64,000 bases of DNA from Oscillospiraceae bacterium (GTDB lineage Bacteria; Bacillota; Clostridia; Oscillospirales; CAG-272): assembly GCA_015065385.1 (NCBI GenBank), contig SVQK01000056.1:206983-270982 (forward strand), in the 5' to 3' direction. Below the pieces are notes generated by a model. The model saw only the letters and a list, made by a program, of their open reading frames with translations. It searched no databases and had not been told where the DNA came from. Made by a program: the position numbers and the translations under genes. The number at the start of each line of letters is the position of its first letter. Within the stretch, counting starts at the first letter, position 1. Positions 15,715 through 25,112 of this stretch are shown piece after piece.

Positions 15715-17433
15715 ATGAAAAAGAAAAATATCGCAGAAGGAACTGCCGCTGAGATCCGACGGGCGGATGCGGGCAGTCGGATCGGGCTCAGGATGACGGC
15801 GCTTTTGCTTTCCGCTGCGCTTTTGGCTCCCGCGTTTCTCTCCTGCTCCGATTCGGAAGGCTCCGGAGGTCAGGGGGACAGCGGAATCGGCGAAACGACC
15901 GCGTCCCCCGTCCTCTCCGAACCCGCCGCCTCCGAGGTTCAACCCGATCCCGAACCCGAACCGACGGCAGAACCCGAACAGGACGCGCCCTCCGAACCCG
16001 CCGCTCCCGAGCCGGAGCCTGTCCCCGATCCCGAACCGGCGGAGGAAACGCCCGCACCGGAACAGGCTGCGGAAGAAGCACAGGCGGACACGGCGTCGAA
16101 GAGCTGGTCCGATCCCGAGCGGTACGCCCTCTATTTGGGACGGGCGAAGGAATACGCCGGGATCCTGCACGATCTGTACTGGGACGCGGGATCGGAGCTG
16201 TCCAGCCTGACGCCGGGGGCAGGCGTTCCCCATCTCTGGCCCTATACGGAACAGCTTGGCATGGTCAACGGCATCCTCGCGGCGATGGGAGCAGACGATC
16301 CGGACCGGGCGTTCTATGTGAGCTGGCTCGACGAACTGGTCGGAGGACTGCGGCACTACCGGATCCGCCGGGTCAAACTGGTTGACGGGCAGTCGTGGAA
16401 CGATCCGGACAATGTCCTCGCCGCCTTCGGTGAGAACGACGGAACGGCCCATTCCTACGCCCTCTACTCCTCCTCGCGCCACGACAAGAAGCAGGATTAT
16501 CTGATCGTCACGCCGGACGCCGTCTATTTTGACGACAACGTCTGGGTGGCGAAGGAACTCGTCGCGGCGTACGTCAACACCGGAAACGAGGCGTACCTGA
16601 ACGAGGCTGTGAACGTCGTCAACTGGATCCTCGGGGAGGGATACGAGAACGCCGGAGCGCTGGCCGGGATCTACTGGAAATGGTCGGCGAAATTCCTCTT
16701 CGCGGGCGGGAACTACAGCGATTCCGACCACGCGTCCCTCAACGCATGCTCGACCGTCTCCTGCGCCATGGTGCTGGCCGAGCTCTGCGAAGCGGTTCCG
16801 GGGACGGCATACGAAGACCGGGCGGCTGACTGGCTCGCAAAAGCGGACGCCATTCTCCGCTTCTCCGACGAGGCCTTCCGGGATCGCGGCACGAAATGCC
16901 TGTACGACAAGGTGTTTTTGAAGAAAGGCTTTGAAAAATCGTCGGATCTGAAAAGCCAGATCCAGAAGACCGACAACGCGCAGTACGCCTACAACACGGG
17001 GACTTATCTGACGGCGGGCGCGGTGTTGTTCCGCCTGCTGTCCCCCGCGGATCCCGACCGGGCGGCGGAGATCCTCTCGAACGCGCTCGCCTCGGCCAAG
17101 GGAGCGGACAAGAAGTTTGCCGATAAAACCGTGAAGGCGGGGCAGTACTCCTATCCCTCCCACAGCTGGTTCACCTCGTTCCTCCTCTCCGGCTTCTCGG
17201 ATCTCAGGCCGTACGGCGAGGACTGCGGAGAATACGCGGATCACATGCGGTCGGCGCTGGATTACGCATGGGAAAACAACCGCGCGTCGGACGGGCTGGT
17301 CTCGCCCTCGTGGATCAAGGGCTGGTCACGCTTCACGAACAACAGCCCCACAAGCGAGGACAACCCGCGCCAGATCCTCTATCAGTCCGCGAACGTCCAC
17401 TGCTACGCGATGCTGGCGGAGTATTACGGATGA
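15715..17433 (+). CDS. GH76-like alpha-mannanase lipoprotein
   Basis: 572 residues. Signal peptide with lipobox (FLSC, about residue 43) and a long Pro/Glu-rich linker (about 60-120). The (alpha/alpha)6-barrel domain carries features of glycoside hydrolase family 76: YFDDNVWVAKELVAAYVNTG with an Asp-Asp pair, GIYWKWSAKFLF, and YAYNTGTYLTAGAVLFRLL. GH76 enzymes cut alpha-1,6-mannan, as in fungal cell walls. It is anchored on the outer face of the membrane. It is monocistronic, with the second MITE-like copy downstream. Confidence 0.75.
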   Translation: MKKKNIAEGTAAEIRRADAGSRIGLRMTALLLSAALLAPAFLSCSDSEGSGGQGDSGIGETTASPVLSEPAASEVQPDPEPEPTAEPEQDAPSEPAAPEPEPVPDPEPAEETPAPEQAAEEAQADTASKSWSDPERYALYLGRAKEYAGILHDLYWDAGSELSSLTPGAGVPHLWPYTEQLGMVNGILAAMGADDPDRAFYVSWLDELVGGLRHYRIRRVKLVDGQSWNDPDNVLAAFGENDGTAHSYALYSSSRHDKKQDYLIVTPDAVYFDDNVWVAKELVAAYVNTGNEAYLNEAVNVVNWILGEGYENAGALAGIYWKWSAKFLFAGGNYSDSDHASLNACSTVSCAMVLAELCEAVPGTAYEDRAADWLAKADAILRFSDEAFRDRGTKCLYDKVFLKKGFEKSSDLKSQIQKTDNAQYAYNTGTYLTAGAVLFRLLSPADPDRAAEILSNALASAKGADKKFADKTVKAGQYSYPSHSWFTSFLLSGFSDLRPYGEDCGEYADHMRSALDYAWENNRASDGLVSPSWIKGWSRFTNNSPTSEDNPRQILYQSANVHCYAMLAEYYG

Positions 17434-17528
17434 TCGGACAAACAAATGCTTGACAGAATTGGTGTCCGGTGTCTGAAAGCAAAGGCTGTCAAAGGCTCCG
17501 GCGGCTGCACGTTTGTAAATAAACTTTT

Positions 17529-17834
17529 ATACTAATCTCAAGCTAAAGGGAAACGCGGCTTTCTTTCGGATGAAAGCTCGCTCAACAAGTTGAGCCGGCA
17601 AAGAACTTCATTGGGAAGGGGACAAAGGGTAGGCTATACCAATCAAGTGAAGCTGAAGCTTTGACACACCAACGAAGCTTCGCGCAGAGCGCGAACTTCT
17701 GAAGACATCCAACCTTATCAGAGTTATCGCACGCGATGCTCACCCGCTCAACGAGTTGAGCAAGAGGGCCGTTCGCACCCTACATGAAGCGATCAAAACC
17801 CATACAGTTTAGCTTTTTAGGCTGAGAATAGTAT
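17529..17834. mobile_element. MITE-like element, copy 2 (306 bp, inverted relative to copy 1)
   Basis: Reverse complement of the element at 11119-11395, about 85-90% alike by eye, with the same ends (ATACTAATCTCAAGC at the left, GCTGAGAATAGTAT at the right). It carries roughly 30 extra bases in the middle (around 17681-17715) containing a TTCGCGCAGAGCGCGAA dyad. Internal dyads GCTCAACAAGTTGAGC and GCTCAACGAGTTGAGC are intact. It has no reading frame. It occupies most of the 465 bp between the GH76-like gene and ruvB. Confidence 0.75.
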
Positions 17835-17854
17835 TAGTCTTCTGTCTCGGCAAT

Positions 17855-17898
17855 AAAACGGCTGACGGAGCAAAAAACTCCGGATCAGCCGTTTTTTC
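17855..17898 (-). terminator. Terminator of the ruvB operon
   Basis: AAAACGGCTGA and TCAGCCGTTTT pair around an inner CGGAG/CTCCG dyad. It is T-rich on both sides, so it may work in both directions. Confidence 0.85.
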
Positions 17899-17899
17899 G

Positions 17900-18979
17900 T
17901 CAGTTGTTTTCGTCCTCCGTCATCGAAACCTGAGCGTTGATCCCGGGATCGGGACGGGCGGGCTTTTCGGGGTAGGGAATGCCGAGGTGTTCGTAGCCCT
18001 GCCGCGTGACCATTCTGCCGCGGAGGGTGCGGGCGAGGAATCCGATCTGCAAAAGATACGGCTCGCAGACGTCCTCTAACGTTACGGCCTCCTCTCCGAT
18101 GGTGGCGGCGAGCGCTTCCAGACCGACGGGACCGCCGCCGTAAAAGCGGATGATGGTTTCGAGCATCTTCCGGTCGGTGGTGTCCAGTCCCAGCTCGTCG
18201 ATCTCCATCATGGCAAGACCTTCCTGCGCCATCCGGAGGTTGATCCTCCCGTCGCCCACCACCTGCGCGTAATCGCGGACCCGTTTCAGAAGGCGGTTGG
18301 CAATACGCGGGGTCCCTCTCGAGCGGGAGGCGATCTCAAGCGCGGCGTCCCCGTCGATCGGCACGTCGAGGATGGAGGCGGATCGTCTCACGATGGTGGA
18401 GAGCTCCTCCGGGGTGTACAGTTCCAGCCGCATCTGAACGCCGAAGCGGTCCCTGAGCGGCGTCGAGAGCTGTCCGGCCCGGGTGGTCGCGCCGATCAGA
18501 GTGAACTTGTTGAGCGGCAGGTGGATGGAGTGCGCGCCGGGGCCTGTCCCAACTACAATATCGAGCGCGTAGTCCTCCATGGCGGGGTAGAGGATTTCCT
18601 CGATTGTGCGGGGCAGGCGGTGGATCTCGTCGATGAAGAGGATGTCGCCCTCGTTCAGGTTGGTGAGGATCGCGGCCAGATCCCCCTTTTTGTCAATGGC
18701 GGGACCGGCGGTGATCCGCAGATTGACGCCCCTCTCCCGCGCGATGATCATGGAGAGGGTGGTCTTCCCGAGTCCGGGCGGGCCGTAGAACAGCATATGA
18801 TCCAGCGGATCCCCCCGGAGCTTCGCCGCCCCGATGATGATTTTCAGGTTTTCCTTTGCCTTCTCCTGACCGATGTATTCGTCCAGCGTTTTCGGCCGGA
18901 GGGCGTTGTCGGTGTCGGAATCCTCCTCGGTGAAGGTGGAGGACACGATGCGGTTTTCAAAGTCAAATTCTTCGTCCAC
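17900..18979 (-). CDS. ruvB: Holliday junction branch migration ATPase RuvB
   Basis: 359 residues. AAA+ Walker A is [15 protein letters not shown] and Walker [11 protein letters not shown]; the RuvB presensor [17 protein letters not shown] and the C-terminal winged helix ([19 protein letters not shown]) follow. RuvB hexamers drive Holliday-junction branch migration with RuvA. It lies 14 nt after ruvA and is the last gene of the DUF951-yfhO-ruvA-ruvB run. The C-terminal 20 residues ([14 protein letters not shown]) are a non-conserved tail. Confidence 0.97.
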   Translation of the reverse strand: MDEEFDFENRIVSSTFTEEDSDTDNALRPKTLDEYIGQEKAKENLKIIIGAAKLRGDPLDHMLFYGPPGLGKTTLSMIIARERGVNLRITAGPAIDKKGDLAAILTNLNEGDILFIDEIHRLPRTIEEILYPAMEDYALDIVVGTGPGAHSIHLPLNKFTLIGATTRAGQLSTPLRDRFGVQMRLELYTPEELSTIVRRSASILDVPIDGDAALEIASRSRGTPRIANRLLKRVRDYAQVVGDGRINLRMAQEGLAMMEIDELGLDTTDRKMLETIIRFYGGGPVGLEALAATIGEEAVTLEDVCEPYLLQIGFLARTLRGRMVTRQGYEHLGIPYPEKPARPDPGINAQVSMTEDENN

Positions 18980-18993
18980 GGTTCATCCCTCCG

Positions 18994-19647
18994 TCAGGTT
19001 TTCAATAGAACCGCCAGCGCGGTCCGGATGATCTCGTCCGCCTCGGCTCCTTCGTCCGCGTATTTCAGGGCGGAAGCGATTTCGGAACGGGAGTACCCCA
19101 GCGCGGCGAGGGCGTCCCGGGCGTCGGCCATCGCGCCGGAGGATCCCTTTTTCTTCGGGGCGGGGATCTCTCCGTCGTCCGCGGGCCCCATGAAGAAGGC
19201 GGGGAACTGCTTCGGGATCTTGTCCTTGAGCTTGAGCACCACCATGGCCGCGGTTTTCTCTCCGACGCCGGGTGCTTTGGCGATGGCTTTGGTGTCCCCG
19301 TTCGCCACGGCAAAGGCCAGCTTTTTCGGCGGCAGCAGGGAGAGGATGGAGAGCCCGGCCTTCGGTCCCACGCCCGAGACGGTGAGCAGCAGGCGGTACA
19401 TCGTCAGCTCCTCCCGGTCGGCAAATCCGTAGAGATCGGCCGCGTCCTCCCTCAGCGCGAGATGGGTCCAGATGCGGACGGGCGGGGAGGCGAGCTTCGT
19501 GCCGTCTGGGGCGAACGCGGGAGCGGGAAGGGAGGAGAGGGTCCGGGAGGTCACGGTCACGCGGAACCCCACTCCCGCGCATTCGATCGTGACGGAGGAG
19601 GCCGCCGCGTCGAGTTCAAGAATCTGTCCGTATAACGTTTCAATCAT
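18994..19647 (-). CDS. ruvA: Holliday junction branch migration protein RuvA
   Basis: 217 residues, near the normal 200. The N-terminal OB fold (MIETLYGQILELDAAASSVTIECAGVGFRV) is followed by tandem helix-hairpin-helix motifs (LLTVSGVGPKAGLSIL and AIAKAPGVGEKTAAMVVLKLKDKI) and the C-terminal UBA-like domain III that contacts RuvB (DARDALAALGYSRSEI). Its start overlaps the end of the YfhO gene by 8 nt. Confidence 0.97.
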   Translation of the reverse strand: MIETLYGQILELDAAASSVTIECAGVGFRVTVTSRTLSSLPAPAFAPDGTKLASPPVRIWTHLALREDAADLYGFADREELTMYRLLLTVSGVGPKAGLSILSLLPPKKLAFAVANGDTKAIAKAPGVGEKTAAMVVLKLKDKIPKQFPAFFMGPADDGEIPAPKKKGSSGAMADARDALAALGYSRSEIASALKYADEGAEADEIIRTALAVLLKT

Positions 19648-22507
19648 GGAGTTTCCTCTTTCGTTTGATGGGTACGAATCCCTCCGTCAGGCATCCGGCG
19701 ATGAAGACGAGGGAGCCCGCGACGGTCAGGGCCCAGCCGTTTCTCACGCAGGCCGGACGGTAGGCAAAGCGAACCTCGTGTTCCCCCGCCGGGATGCGGA
19801 CGGCGAGCAGGGTGTCGTTCAGAACCGCCGTCGTTCCGTATTCCCGGCCGTCCACCGTCACCTGCCAGCCTTCGTCGAAGGGGATGGTGGTGAACAATAG
19901 CTCGCGGCCCGCGGGAACGGTCACGGTTCCGAAAAGCTCGTCGTCCCGTTCGGATTCGACGGCCATCACGCCGCTTTTCAGATCTTCGATCGCAGACTTG
20001 AACGCGTCCTCGTCGAAGTACCAGAAGTACGGAACGCCGGAGCGGATGTACATCTCGTCCTTTTTCATCACCAGCGAGGCGTTGATGATCTCGCCGGGCG
20101 CAAAGCAGCCGAGCTCGCGGATGGAGAAGTCCTCGCCGTCGAAGTATTTGCCGATCTTCGATCCGTTTAGCATGAGGGATGCCTCTCTCGGCCATTTGGA
20201 GGGGAAGTAGCAGTAAAGGGGAGCGGACGAATCGACCGACACGGAGAAGATCACCGACGCGCCGCCGGACCCCGTTTTCTGATAGCCTTTGTGGCCCGTT
20301 GCGAAGATCAGGTCGCAGCCCACGGTGTCAATCCCCATGAGCTCCGCGCGCCGCCACACGGACACGGTTTTGCCCGTCATGGCGGAGAGCAGCTTGTTCA
20401 TGTAGGTGAAGGGATCGGTATATGTTTCCAGATCTTCGTCGTACTCCGCCGCGTCGGACTTTCCGAAGGAGACCACGGACGGATCTGTCGCGTAGGCGAG
20501 GGAGAGGCACCACGGATTTTCGTACACGTCGATGTGAGTGTCCGTGGAGCCGATCAGATCGTACAGGTCGTGGATGTAGGACATGACGGGCTTGTCGTCG
20601 GTCTCGTCCGCCATGACGTAGCGGATGCCGAAGAGGGCGTCGGTGACCGCGGTCGCTCCCGCGTACATCGACCAGTGGGACTGCGCCGCGTAGCCGAACT
20701 GTCCGAGAAGCTCCACGGCTCTCGCGTTCAGGGTGGAGGTGGAGTTGCTCATGCCGCGGATTCCGAGGGCGAAGTTGTCGTTCTTTTTCCGGTGTACCAG
20801 CTTTTCGGAGCGGAAGAAGCCCGGCTTGTCCGCGTACAGGGCCACGGCGGGCTCGTAGGTGGAGATCATCTGCCGGTAGGATTTGTTCGTGGAATAGGAC
20901 ACGTCCTCGTCCAGCGCGACCATCATGAGGATCCCGTTTGCAGCTGCCTCGAGCACCGCGAAGACGCACAGGGAAAGCGCGGCGATCTGCTTGAACCGGG
21001 CAGGGCGTGGGGAACGCGGGGCGCGGCGGGGTTCCGCTTCATCGGGCAGAGGCAGATCCGCTTCGGCTTCTTCGGGTTCGGTCGGTTCGACCGGATCGGA
21101 GCTGTCGGAGGGGAGTTCTTCGGGAGGGGCGGCACAGCGGCGCGGAGTTCTTTTCCTGTCTCCGAGGGGCGGGATCAGGAAGGCGGCCAGAACCAGGCAC
21201 AAGAGCTGCGGCCAGACGGATTTGAAGGTCGGAAGGTGCTCGTATCCGATCTTCGAGCAGATAAGCAGCAGCGCGCTCCACCCGGAGGCCGAGACAAGAG
21301 GTGCCCGCTTCCCGATCTCCCGGATCCGCACCAGAGCCTCCGCCGCCATCCAGAGAGCAAGCGCGGTGAACATGTAGGCAAAGCGCGCGTTGAGCCAGTT
21401 GGGCCGCTGCATGCCGTGCCAGATGATGTCGAGCGGGCTGAAATTGAAGCTGACGAAGAGGAAGAGCATGACCGCGGCAAATCCCGCCTTCCGACGGCGC
21501 GGAATCGATTTGGTCACGAAGAAAAGCGGGGAAAGCACGAGGGCGACCGTGCCGCAGTAGAGAAACGGCATTCCCGTGGGCCGCACCGTGTCGTAGGAGC
21601 CGAGATAGGATTTTGTCAGGATATCGAGAAATTCAAAGAGCTGCTTCGGTTTCCAGTCCGGCGTCGAGAATTCCAGCTTGCCGAAGGACAGGGAATAGAC
21701 CGTGGGCAGAAGGATCACCCCGGCAGCGGCCACGGCGGCGGCGGACCAGAGCGCGACCCGCAATAGGCTCTTGACGAAGTGCGCGGTCTCGTCCATGGGA
21801 TTGCGCTCCCCGGGCGTGAGCATGAAATACCGCGCGAAGAACCAGACGAGGACGAACAGGCACGCCATATAGCCGATATAGAAATTTGACGCGACGGCGT
21901 AGGCGAGGCTGACCGTGAAGAGCCGGAACTTCCGCCGCTCGATCAGGGCGTCCAGTCCCGAGAGGATCAGGGGAAAGGCGATGAGGTTGTCCGTCCACAT
22001 GACGTTGTGCTGCATGACCACGGCGAAGGAGGTCAGCGCGTAAAGGACGGAAAACAGAACGGTCAGGGAACGGCGGGTCTTCACCTTTTCGTCGATGAAG
22101 TATCCGAACGCAAGGCCCGTGCATCCGCATTTGAGAACCAGAATCAGCTCCATCGCGTCGAGGATCCTGTCCTTCGGGAACAGGGCGACGATGAGGGAGA
22201 AGGGGCTTGCGAGGTAGTAGGCGAAGACCCCCATGAACTCCCCGCCGAGCGCGCGCTTGAAGGAGTAGAGGATCGTCTCGCCGGAGCGGATGATCTCGCG
22301 GAACTGCTCGAAATAATAGATGTACTGCGCGTTCAGATCCAGCACCAGCACGGAGCGGTCCGAGCCGGGATAGACGCCGATCACCGCGTAAAGGACCGCC
22401 ATCAGCGCAGTGGGCAGGGCGAAGCACAAAAGCAGGGTGATTCTCCGCCGTCCGACTGCGCTCCTCTCGTCGAGGGGAGGCAGGAGAAGGTCGTTCGGTT
22501 TAGCCAT
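19640..22507 (-). CDS. YfhO family multi-spanning membrane protein
   Basis: 955 residues. An N-terminal multi-TM half (about 12 segments) has the YfhO signature near GVYPGSDRSVLVLDLNAQYI. An acidic insertion around 470-510 is followed by a C-terminal extracytoplasmic domain and a last TM helix. YfhO proteins are GT-C-like and in Bacillus and Listeria are linked to glycosylation of wall polymers. The start at 22507 overlaps the DUF951 gene end by 8 nt. The longer frame to 22576 runs inside that gene. Target glycan unknown. Confidence 0.82.
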   Translation of the reverse strand: MAKPNDLLLPPLDERSAVGRRRITLLLCFALPTALMAVLYAVIGVYPGSDRSVLVLDLNAQYIYYFEQFREIIRSGETILYSFKRALGGEFMGVFAYYLASPFSLIVALFPKDRILDAMELILVLKCGCTGLAFGYFIDEKVKTRRSLTVLFSVLYALTSFAVVMQHNVMWTDNLIAFPLILSGLDALIERRKFRLFTVSLAYAVASNFYIGYMACLFVLVWFFARYFMLTPGERNPMDETAHFVKSLLRVALWSAAAVAAAGVILLPTVYSLSFGKLEFSTPDWKPKQLFEFLDILTKSYLGSYDTVRPTGMPFLYCGTVALVLSPLFFVTKSIPRRRKAGFAAVMLFLFVSFNFSPLDIIWHGMQRPNWLNARFAYMFTALALWMAAEALVRIREIGKRAPLVSASGWSALLLICSKIGYEHLPTFKSVWPQLLCLVLAAFLIPPLGDRKRTPRRCAAPPEELPSDSSDPVEPTEPEEAEADLPLPDEAEPRRAPRSPRPARFKQIAALSLCVFAVLEAAANGILMMVALDEDVSYSTNKSYRQMISTYEPAVALYADKPGFFRSEKLVHRKKNDNFALGIRGMSNSTSTLNARAVELLGQFGYAAQSHWSMYAGATAVTDALFGIRYVMADETDDKPVMSYIHDLYDLIGSTDTHIDVYENPWCLSLAYATDPSVVSFGKSDAAEYDEDLETYTDPFTYMNKLLSAMTGKTVSVWRRAELMGIDTVGCDLIFATGHKGYQKTGSGGASVIFSVSVDSSAPLYCYFPSKWPREASLMLNGSKIGKYFDGEDFSIRELGCFAPGEIINASLVMKKDEMYIRSGVPYFWYFDEDAFKSAIEDLKSGVMAVESERDDELFGTVTVPAGRELLFTTIPFDEGWQVTVDGREYGTTAVLNDTLLAVRIPAGEHEVRFAYRPACVRNGWALTVAGSLVFIAGCLTEGFVPIKRKRKLHD

Positions 22508-22721
22508 GGGACGGTTCCGCGCCTCCTTCCGGTATCGCCGGGGTGATCTTCCGGATCGCCTTTTCCAGCTTTTCACGGGGCAGGACCAGATCGCGCCCGC
22601 AGCCGGTACACACGATGCGGATGTCGCTCCCCACCCGGAGCACCTCGAAGACGGACACGCCGCAGGGATGCTTCTTTTTCAGCTCCAGTCTGTCCCCGAC
22701 GGCGATTTTCGGAATGTTCAT
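22500..22721 (-). CDS. DUF951 family small protein
   Basis: 73 residues, MNIPKIAVGDRLELKKKHPCGV, with a Cys in HPCG and CTGC forming a putative zinc site. DUF951 proteins are conserved in Firmicutes and of unknown, possibly nucleic-acid-related, function. AAGGAG with 6-nt spacing fixes the start at 22721. It is first in the transcript with yfhO, ruvA and ruvB. Confidence 0.85.
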   Translation of the reverse strand: MNIPKIAVGDRLELKKKHPCGVSVFEVLRVGSDIRIVCTGCGRDLVLPREKLEKAIRKITPAIPEGGAEPSHG

Positions 22722-22755
22722 GCCGGTCTCCTTCGCATATAATATCACAATCTAT

Positions 22756-22784
22756 ATTATACCACAAGGAGAAAGGTTTGTAAA
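22756..22784 (-). promoter_or_regulatory. Promoter of the DUF951-yfhO-ruvAB operon
   Basis: Minus strand TTTACA (22784-22779), 17 nt, TATAAT (22761-22756). Confidence 0.75.
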
Positions 22785-22859
22785 GAGCGGCGGGGAAAAA
22801 GGAAAAGCGGCAGGGATAACCGCGGAGGACGGAAAGATTCTTTTTCTTTGTTCTTTCCC

Positions 22860-22888
22860 TTGCAATCGTTGATACGATCGTGTATAAT
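22860..22888 (+). promoter_or_regulatory. Promoter upstream of the leader peptide and CD3324-like gene
   Basis: TTGCAA (22860-22865), 17 nt, TATAAT (22883-22888). A small dyad CGTTGATACGATCG lies in the spacer. Confidence 0.6.
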
Positions 22889-22940
22889 GAAATCACGGTA
22901 ACCGGTGACCGAATACGGAAGAACAGGAGGGATTGAGAAG

Positions 22941-22979
22941 ATGATTGCCAGATTTTATTGCGAGGTGGCCGCGCTGTAA
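22941..22979 (+). CDS. 12-residue leader reading frame
   Basis: MIARFYCEVAAL with an AGGAGGG site 9 nt upstream, about 50 nt after the promoter. It is followed by two strong hairpins and then the CD3324-like gene, a layout resembling a regulatory leader peptide. Translation is unproven. Confidence 0.4.
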   Translation: MIARFYCEVAAL

Positions 22980-23018
22980 TCCCGCCCGGGATACGAACCG
23001 CCCCGCCTCATAATAAGC

Positions 23019-23083
23019 CGCGGACCGCAGCCGGACAACCCACGTCCGGCCTGTCCGCGTTTCGGAAAGCGGGTCTGACCCGC
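23019..23083 (+). promoter_or_regulatory. Two consecutive hairpins in the CD3324-like leader
   Basis: First stem: GCGGAC/GTCCGC plus GCCGGAC/GTCCGGC around a 7-nt loop (23020-23058). Second stem: GCGGG/CCCGC (23069-23083). Neither has a T-run. They lie between the leader reading frame and the next gene, so an attenuation-like or translation-coupling role is possible. Confidence 0.45.
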
Positions 23084-23108
23084 CGCAGGATCGAAAGGTG
23101 GTTCTCTT

Positions 23109-23384
23109 ATCAACTATGTCAACGCGGAAGAAGTCCTTCCGAAAAATCTGATTGACGAAATCAGACGGTATTTCGAAGGCGGCGCCCTCTATGTTCCGAA
23201 ATCCGACCCACGCGCCGGATGGGGAACGGGCAGCGGCATGAGAGCCGAGCTGGACGAACGCAACCGCGCCATCCGAAGGGAATACGCGGAAGGCGGAGAC
23301 GCGTCTGCTCTGGCGGACAAATACTGTCTTTCCCCGGACAGCATCCGGAAAATCGTGCGGGAAAAGCGCGAGAGCCGGAAATAG
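23109..23384 (+). CDS. CD3324 family (Mor-like HTH) protein, apparent ATC start
   Basis: The frame reads NYVNAEEVLPKNLIDEIRRYF, then YVPKSD, GWGTGSGMRAELDERNRAIR and LADKYCLSPDSIRKIV, the pattern of the CD3324 family, small Mor-type helix-turn-helix proteins common in Clostridia. The frame opens after a TGA with no ATG, GTG or TTG before the homology begins. An ATC at 23109 sits 7 nt after GGTGG, exactly where a start codon would be expected. It is either a rare ATC start or a start-codon loss. A terminator follows directly, supporting a real transcription unit. Confidence 0.65.
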   Translation: MNYVNAEEVLPKNLIDEIRRYFEGGALYVPKSDPRAGWGTGSGMRAELDERNRAIRREYAEGGDASALADKYCLSPDSIRKIVREKRESRK

Positions 23385-23395
23385 GGATCGTCACG

Positions 23396-23427
23396 ACCGT
23401 GCGGAACAGCTCCGCGCGGTTTTTTTC
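23396..23427 (+). terminator. Rho-independent terminator
   Basis: CCG-GCGGA with TCCGC-CGG around ACAGC, then a run of seven T, 12 nt after the CD3324-like stop. Confidence 0.8.
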
Positions 23428-23446
23428 GTCCGAACCGCTTTTTTTC

Positions 23447-23475
23447 TTTACAACCGGGCGGGAAAGTTGTATAAT
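23447..23475 (+). promoter_or_regulatory. Promoter of the GH5 gene cluster
   Basis: TTTACA (23447-23452), 17 nt, TATAAT (23470-23475). Confidence 0.75.
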
Positions 23476-23526
23476 AAGAACAGAAAACGGACGGTTCGAG
23501 CGGATTGAGCGGATAGGGAGGACGAA

Positions 23527-25062
23527 ATGGGACTGAACGAAAAACTGTCGCGGGACAGAGTATTTGGATTCCTGCGCGGCGAAAACGGACGGATCGTGAA
23601 CGGGCGGGGAGAGGAGATCCTGCTGGTCGGCATGGGGATCGGCAACTGGCTTCTTCCCGAGGGATACATGTGGAAGTTCGGCGGTCCGTACAACAGGCCG
23701 CACAGGATCGGACGGCTGGTGCGCGATCTCTGCGGGACGGAATACGCCGTGAACTTCTGGCGGGAGTTCCGGGCGAATTATGTCACCGAGGCGGATATCC
23801 GCGCGATGGCCGAATACGGATTCAACTCCGTGCGCCTGCCCGTGAACTGGCGGGTGGTGATGGAGGACGAGCCGGGGATCCACTGGCGTCCGAACGGATT
23901 CCGGATCATCGACCGGTTCCTCGACTGGTGCGAAAAGTGGAAGCTCTATGTGATCCTCGATCTGCACGGCGCGCCCGGAGGACAGACCGGACACAACATC
24001 GACGACAGTCTGGACGATATCCCGCGCCTCTTCACGGACACCGAGTCCGATTCCCGCGGGAAGACGATCGCCCTGTGGGAGGAATTCGCCCGCCGGTACC
24101 GCGACCGCTGGATCGTGGGAATGTACGACCTTCTGAACGAGCCCGTGCGCACGCCGGTCGAGGGAGCGAAGGAGCTGCCCGATCTCTCGGAAGAGCTGAA
24201 GCAGTTCTACAGGGACTGCATCGCCGCTGTCAGAAAGATCGACGCGCGCCACATGTTCTCGCTCGAGAGCGTCTTTTGGGCCTCCCGGTCGGACTTCTTC
24301 ACGGAGCGGTTCGACGACAACGCCTGCGCCCACTTCCACCGCTACTGGTGTCCGCCGGACCGTTCCGCGCTCGATGGCTTCCTCGGCGTGCGGGAGAAGC
24401 TCGGCATGCCCCTCTTCCTCGGGGAGACGGGCGAGAATACCGGGGAGTGGTTCGCCGCCATGTATCCGCTGGCCCTGTCACACGATATCGGCGTGAACGT
24501 CTGGCCGTGGAAGAAGCTCGAAACGAACAACTCCGGCTGCTCCGTGAAGGCTCCCGCCGAATGGGACTGGATCCGGAACTATACCGTGGGCGGGGACCGG
24601 CCGTCCTACGAGCGCGCGCAGAGGATCTTCGACGAGTATCTCACGAACATCCGGTATGAGAACTGCGTCAAGCTGCCCCGGGTGATCGCCTCCATCACGC
24701 GCAGTCCGGGATGCGTCTTCCGGGCGTGTGATTATTCCGCCTGCTCCGGGGACGTGCGCCGGGTGGACCATGAGGGCAATCCGGCGGAGAAGTGGGAGAA
24801 CACCCTCGTCTCCTTCGGCCCGGACGGGGAGGCGTCGTGGTCGCTCCATACCGATGGGGAAGCGGGCGTCGTGACGGTCGAGGCGGATTTCGGAAGCTCC
24901 GCGCTCGAGGTACAGGCGGACGGGGAGACCGTTCTCCGGACTTCCGTCTCGGGAAAACGCGAGCTCCGGATCCCCCTGCAGAAGAGCGAAGCGTTCACTC
25001 TGACCCTGCGCTGCGTCCGCGGCGGCTTTACGCTGGACCGCATCGGATGGGAAAAGGCGTGA
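23527..25062 (+). CDS. GH5 family glycoside hydrolase (cellulase/glucanase-like)
   Basis: 511 residues, no signal peptide, so probably cytosolic. A GH5 TIM barrel carries RLPVNWRVV, VILDLHGAPGGQTGHN, acid/base Glu205 in YDLLNEP and nucleophile Glu300 in LFLGETGENTG. A C-terminal beta-sandwich-like region (about 390-511) follows. GH5 members with an intracellular location and this layout often act on short beta-glucan or mannan oligosaccharides. It is followed after 50 nt by an amidohydrolase and then an esterase-like gene, probably one operon for glycan catabolism. Confidence 0.85.
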   Translation: MGLNEKLSRDRVFGFLRGENGRIVNGRGEEILLVGMGIGNWLLPEGYMWKFGGPYNRPHRIGRLVRDLCGTEYAVNFWREFRANYVTEADIRAMAEYGFNSVRLPVNWRVVMEDEPGIHWRPNGFRIIDRFLDWCEKWKLYVILDLHGAPGGQTGHNIDDSLDDIPRLFTDTESDSRGKTIALWEEFARRYRDRWIVGMYDLLNEPVRTPVEGAKELPDLSEELKQFYRDCIAAVRKIDARHMFSLESVFWASRSDFFTERFDDNACAHFHRYWCPPDRSALDGFLGVREKLGMPLFLGETGENTGEWFAAMYPLALSHDIGVNVWPWKKLETNNSGCSVKAPAEWDWIRNYTVGGDRPSYERAQRIFDEYLTNIRYENCVKLPRVIASITRSPGCVFRACDYSACSGDVRRVDHEGNPAEKWENTLVSFGPDGEASWSLHTDGEAGVVTVEADFGSSALEVQADGETVLRTSVSGKRELRIPLQKSEAFTLTLRCVRGGFTLDRIGWEKA

Positions 25063-25112
25063 AGATCCGAAAAACCGATGAGTGAAAAACGGATGCACGG
25101 GAGGGCGGTTCC

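Noticed and set aside
15930..16080. DNA repeat array (PEPEPE coding region), also at 27200-27350 and 6230-6560
   Set aside because: Low-complexity Pro/Glu-rich protein linkers explain the repetition; units are not regular at DNA level.
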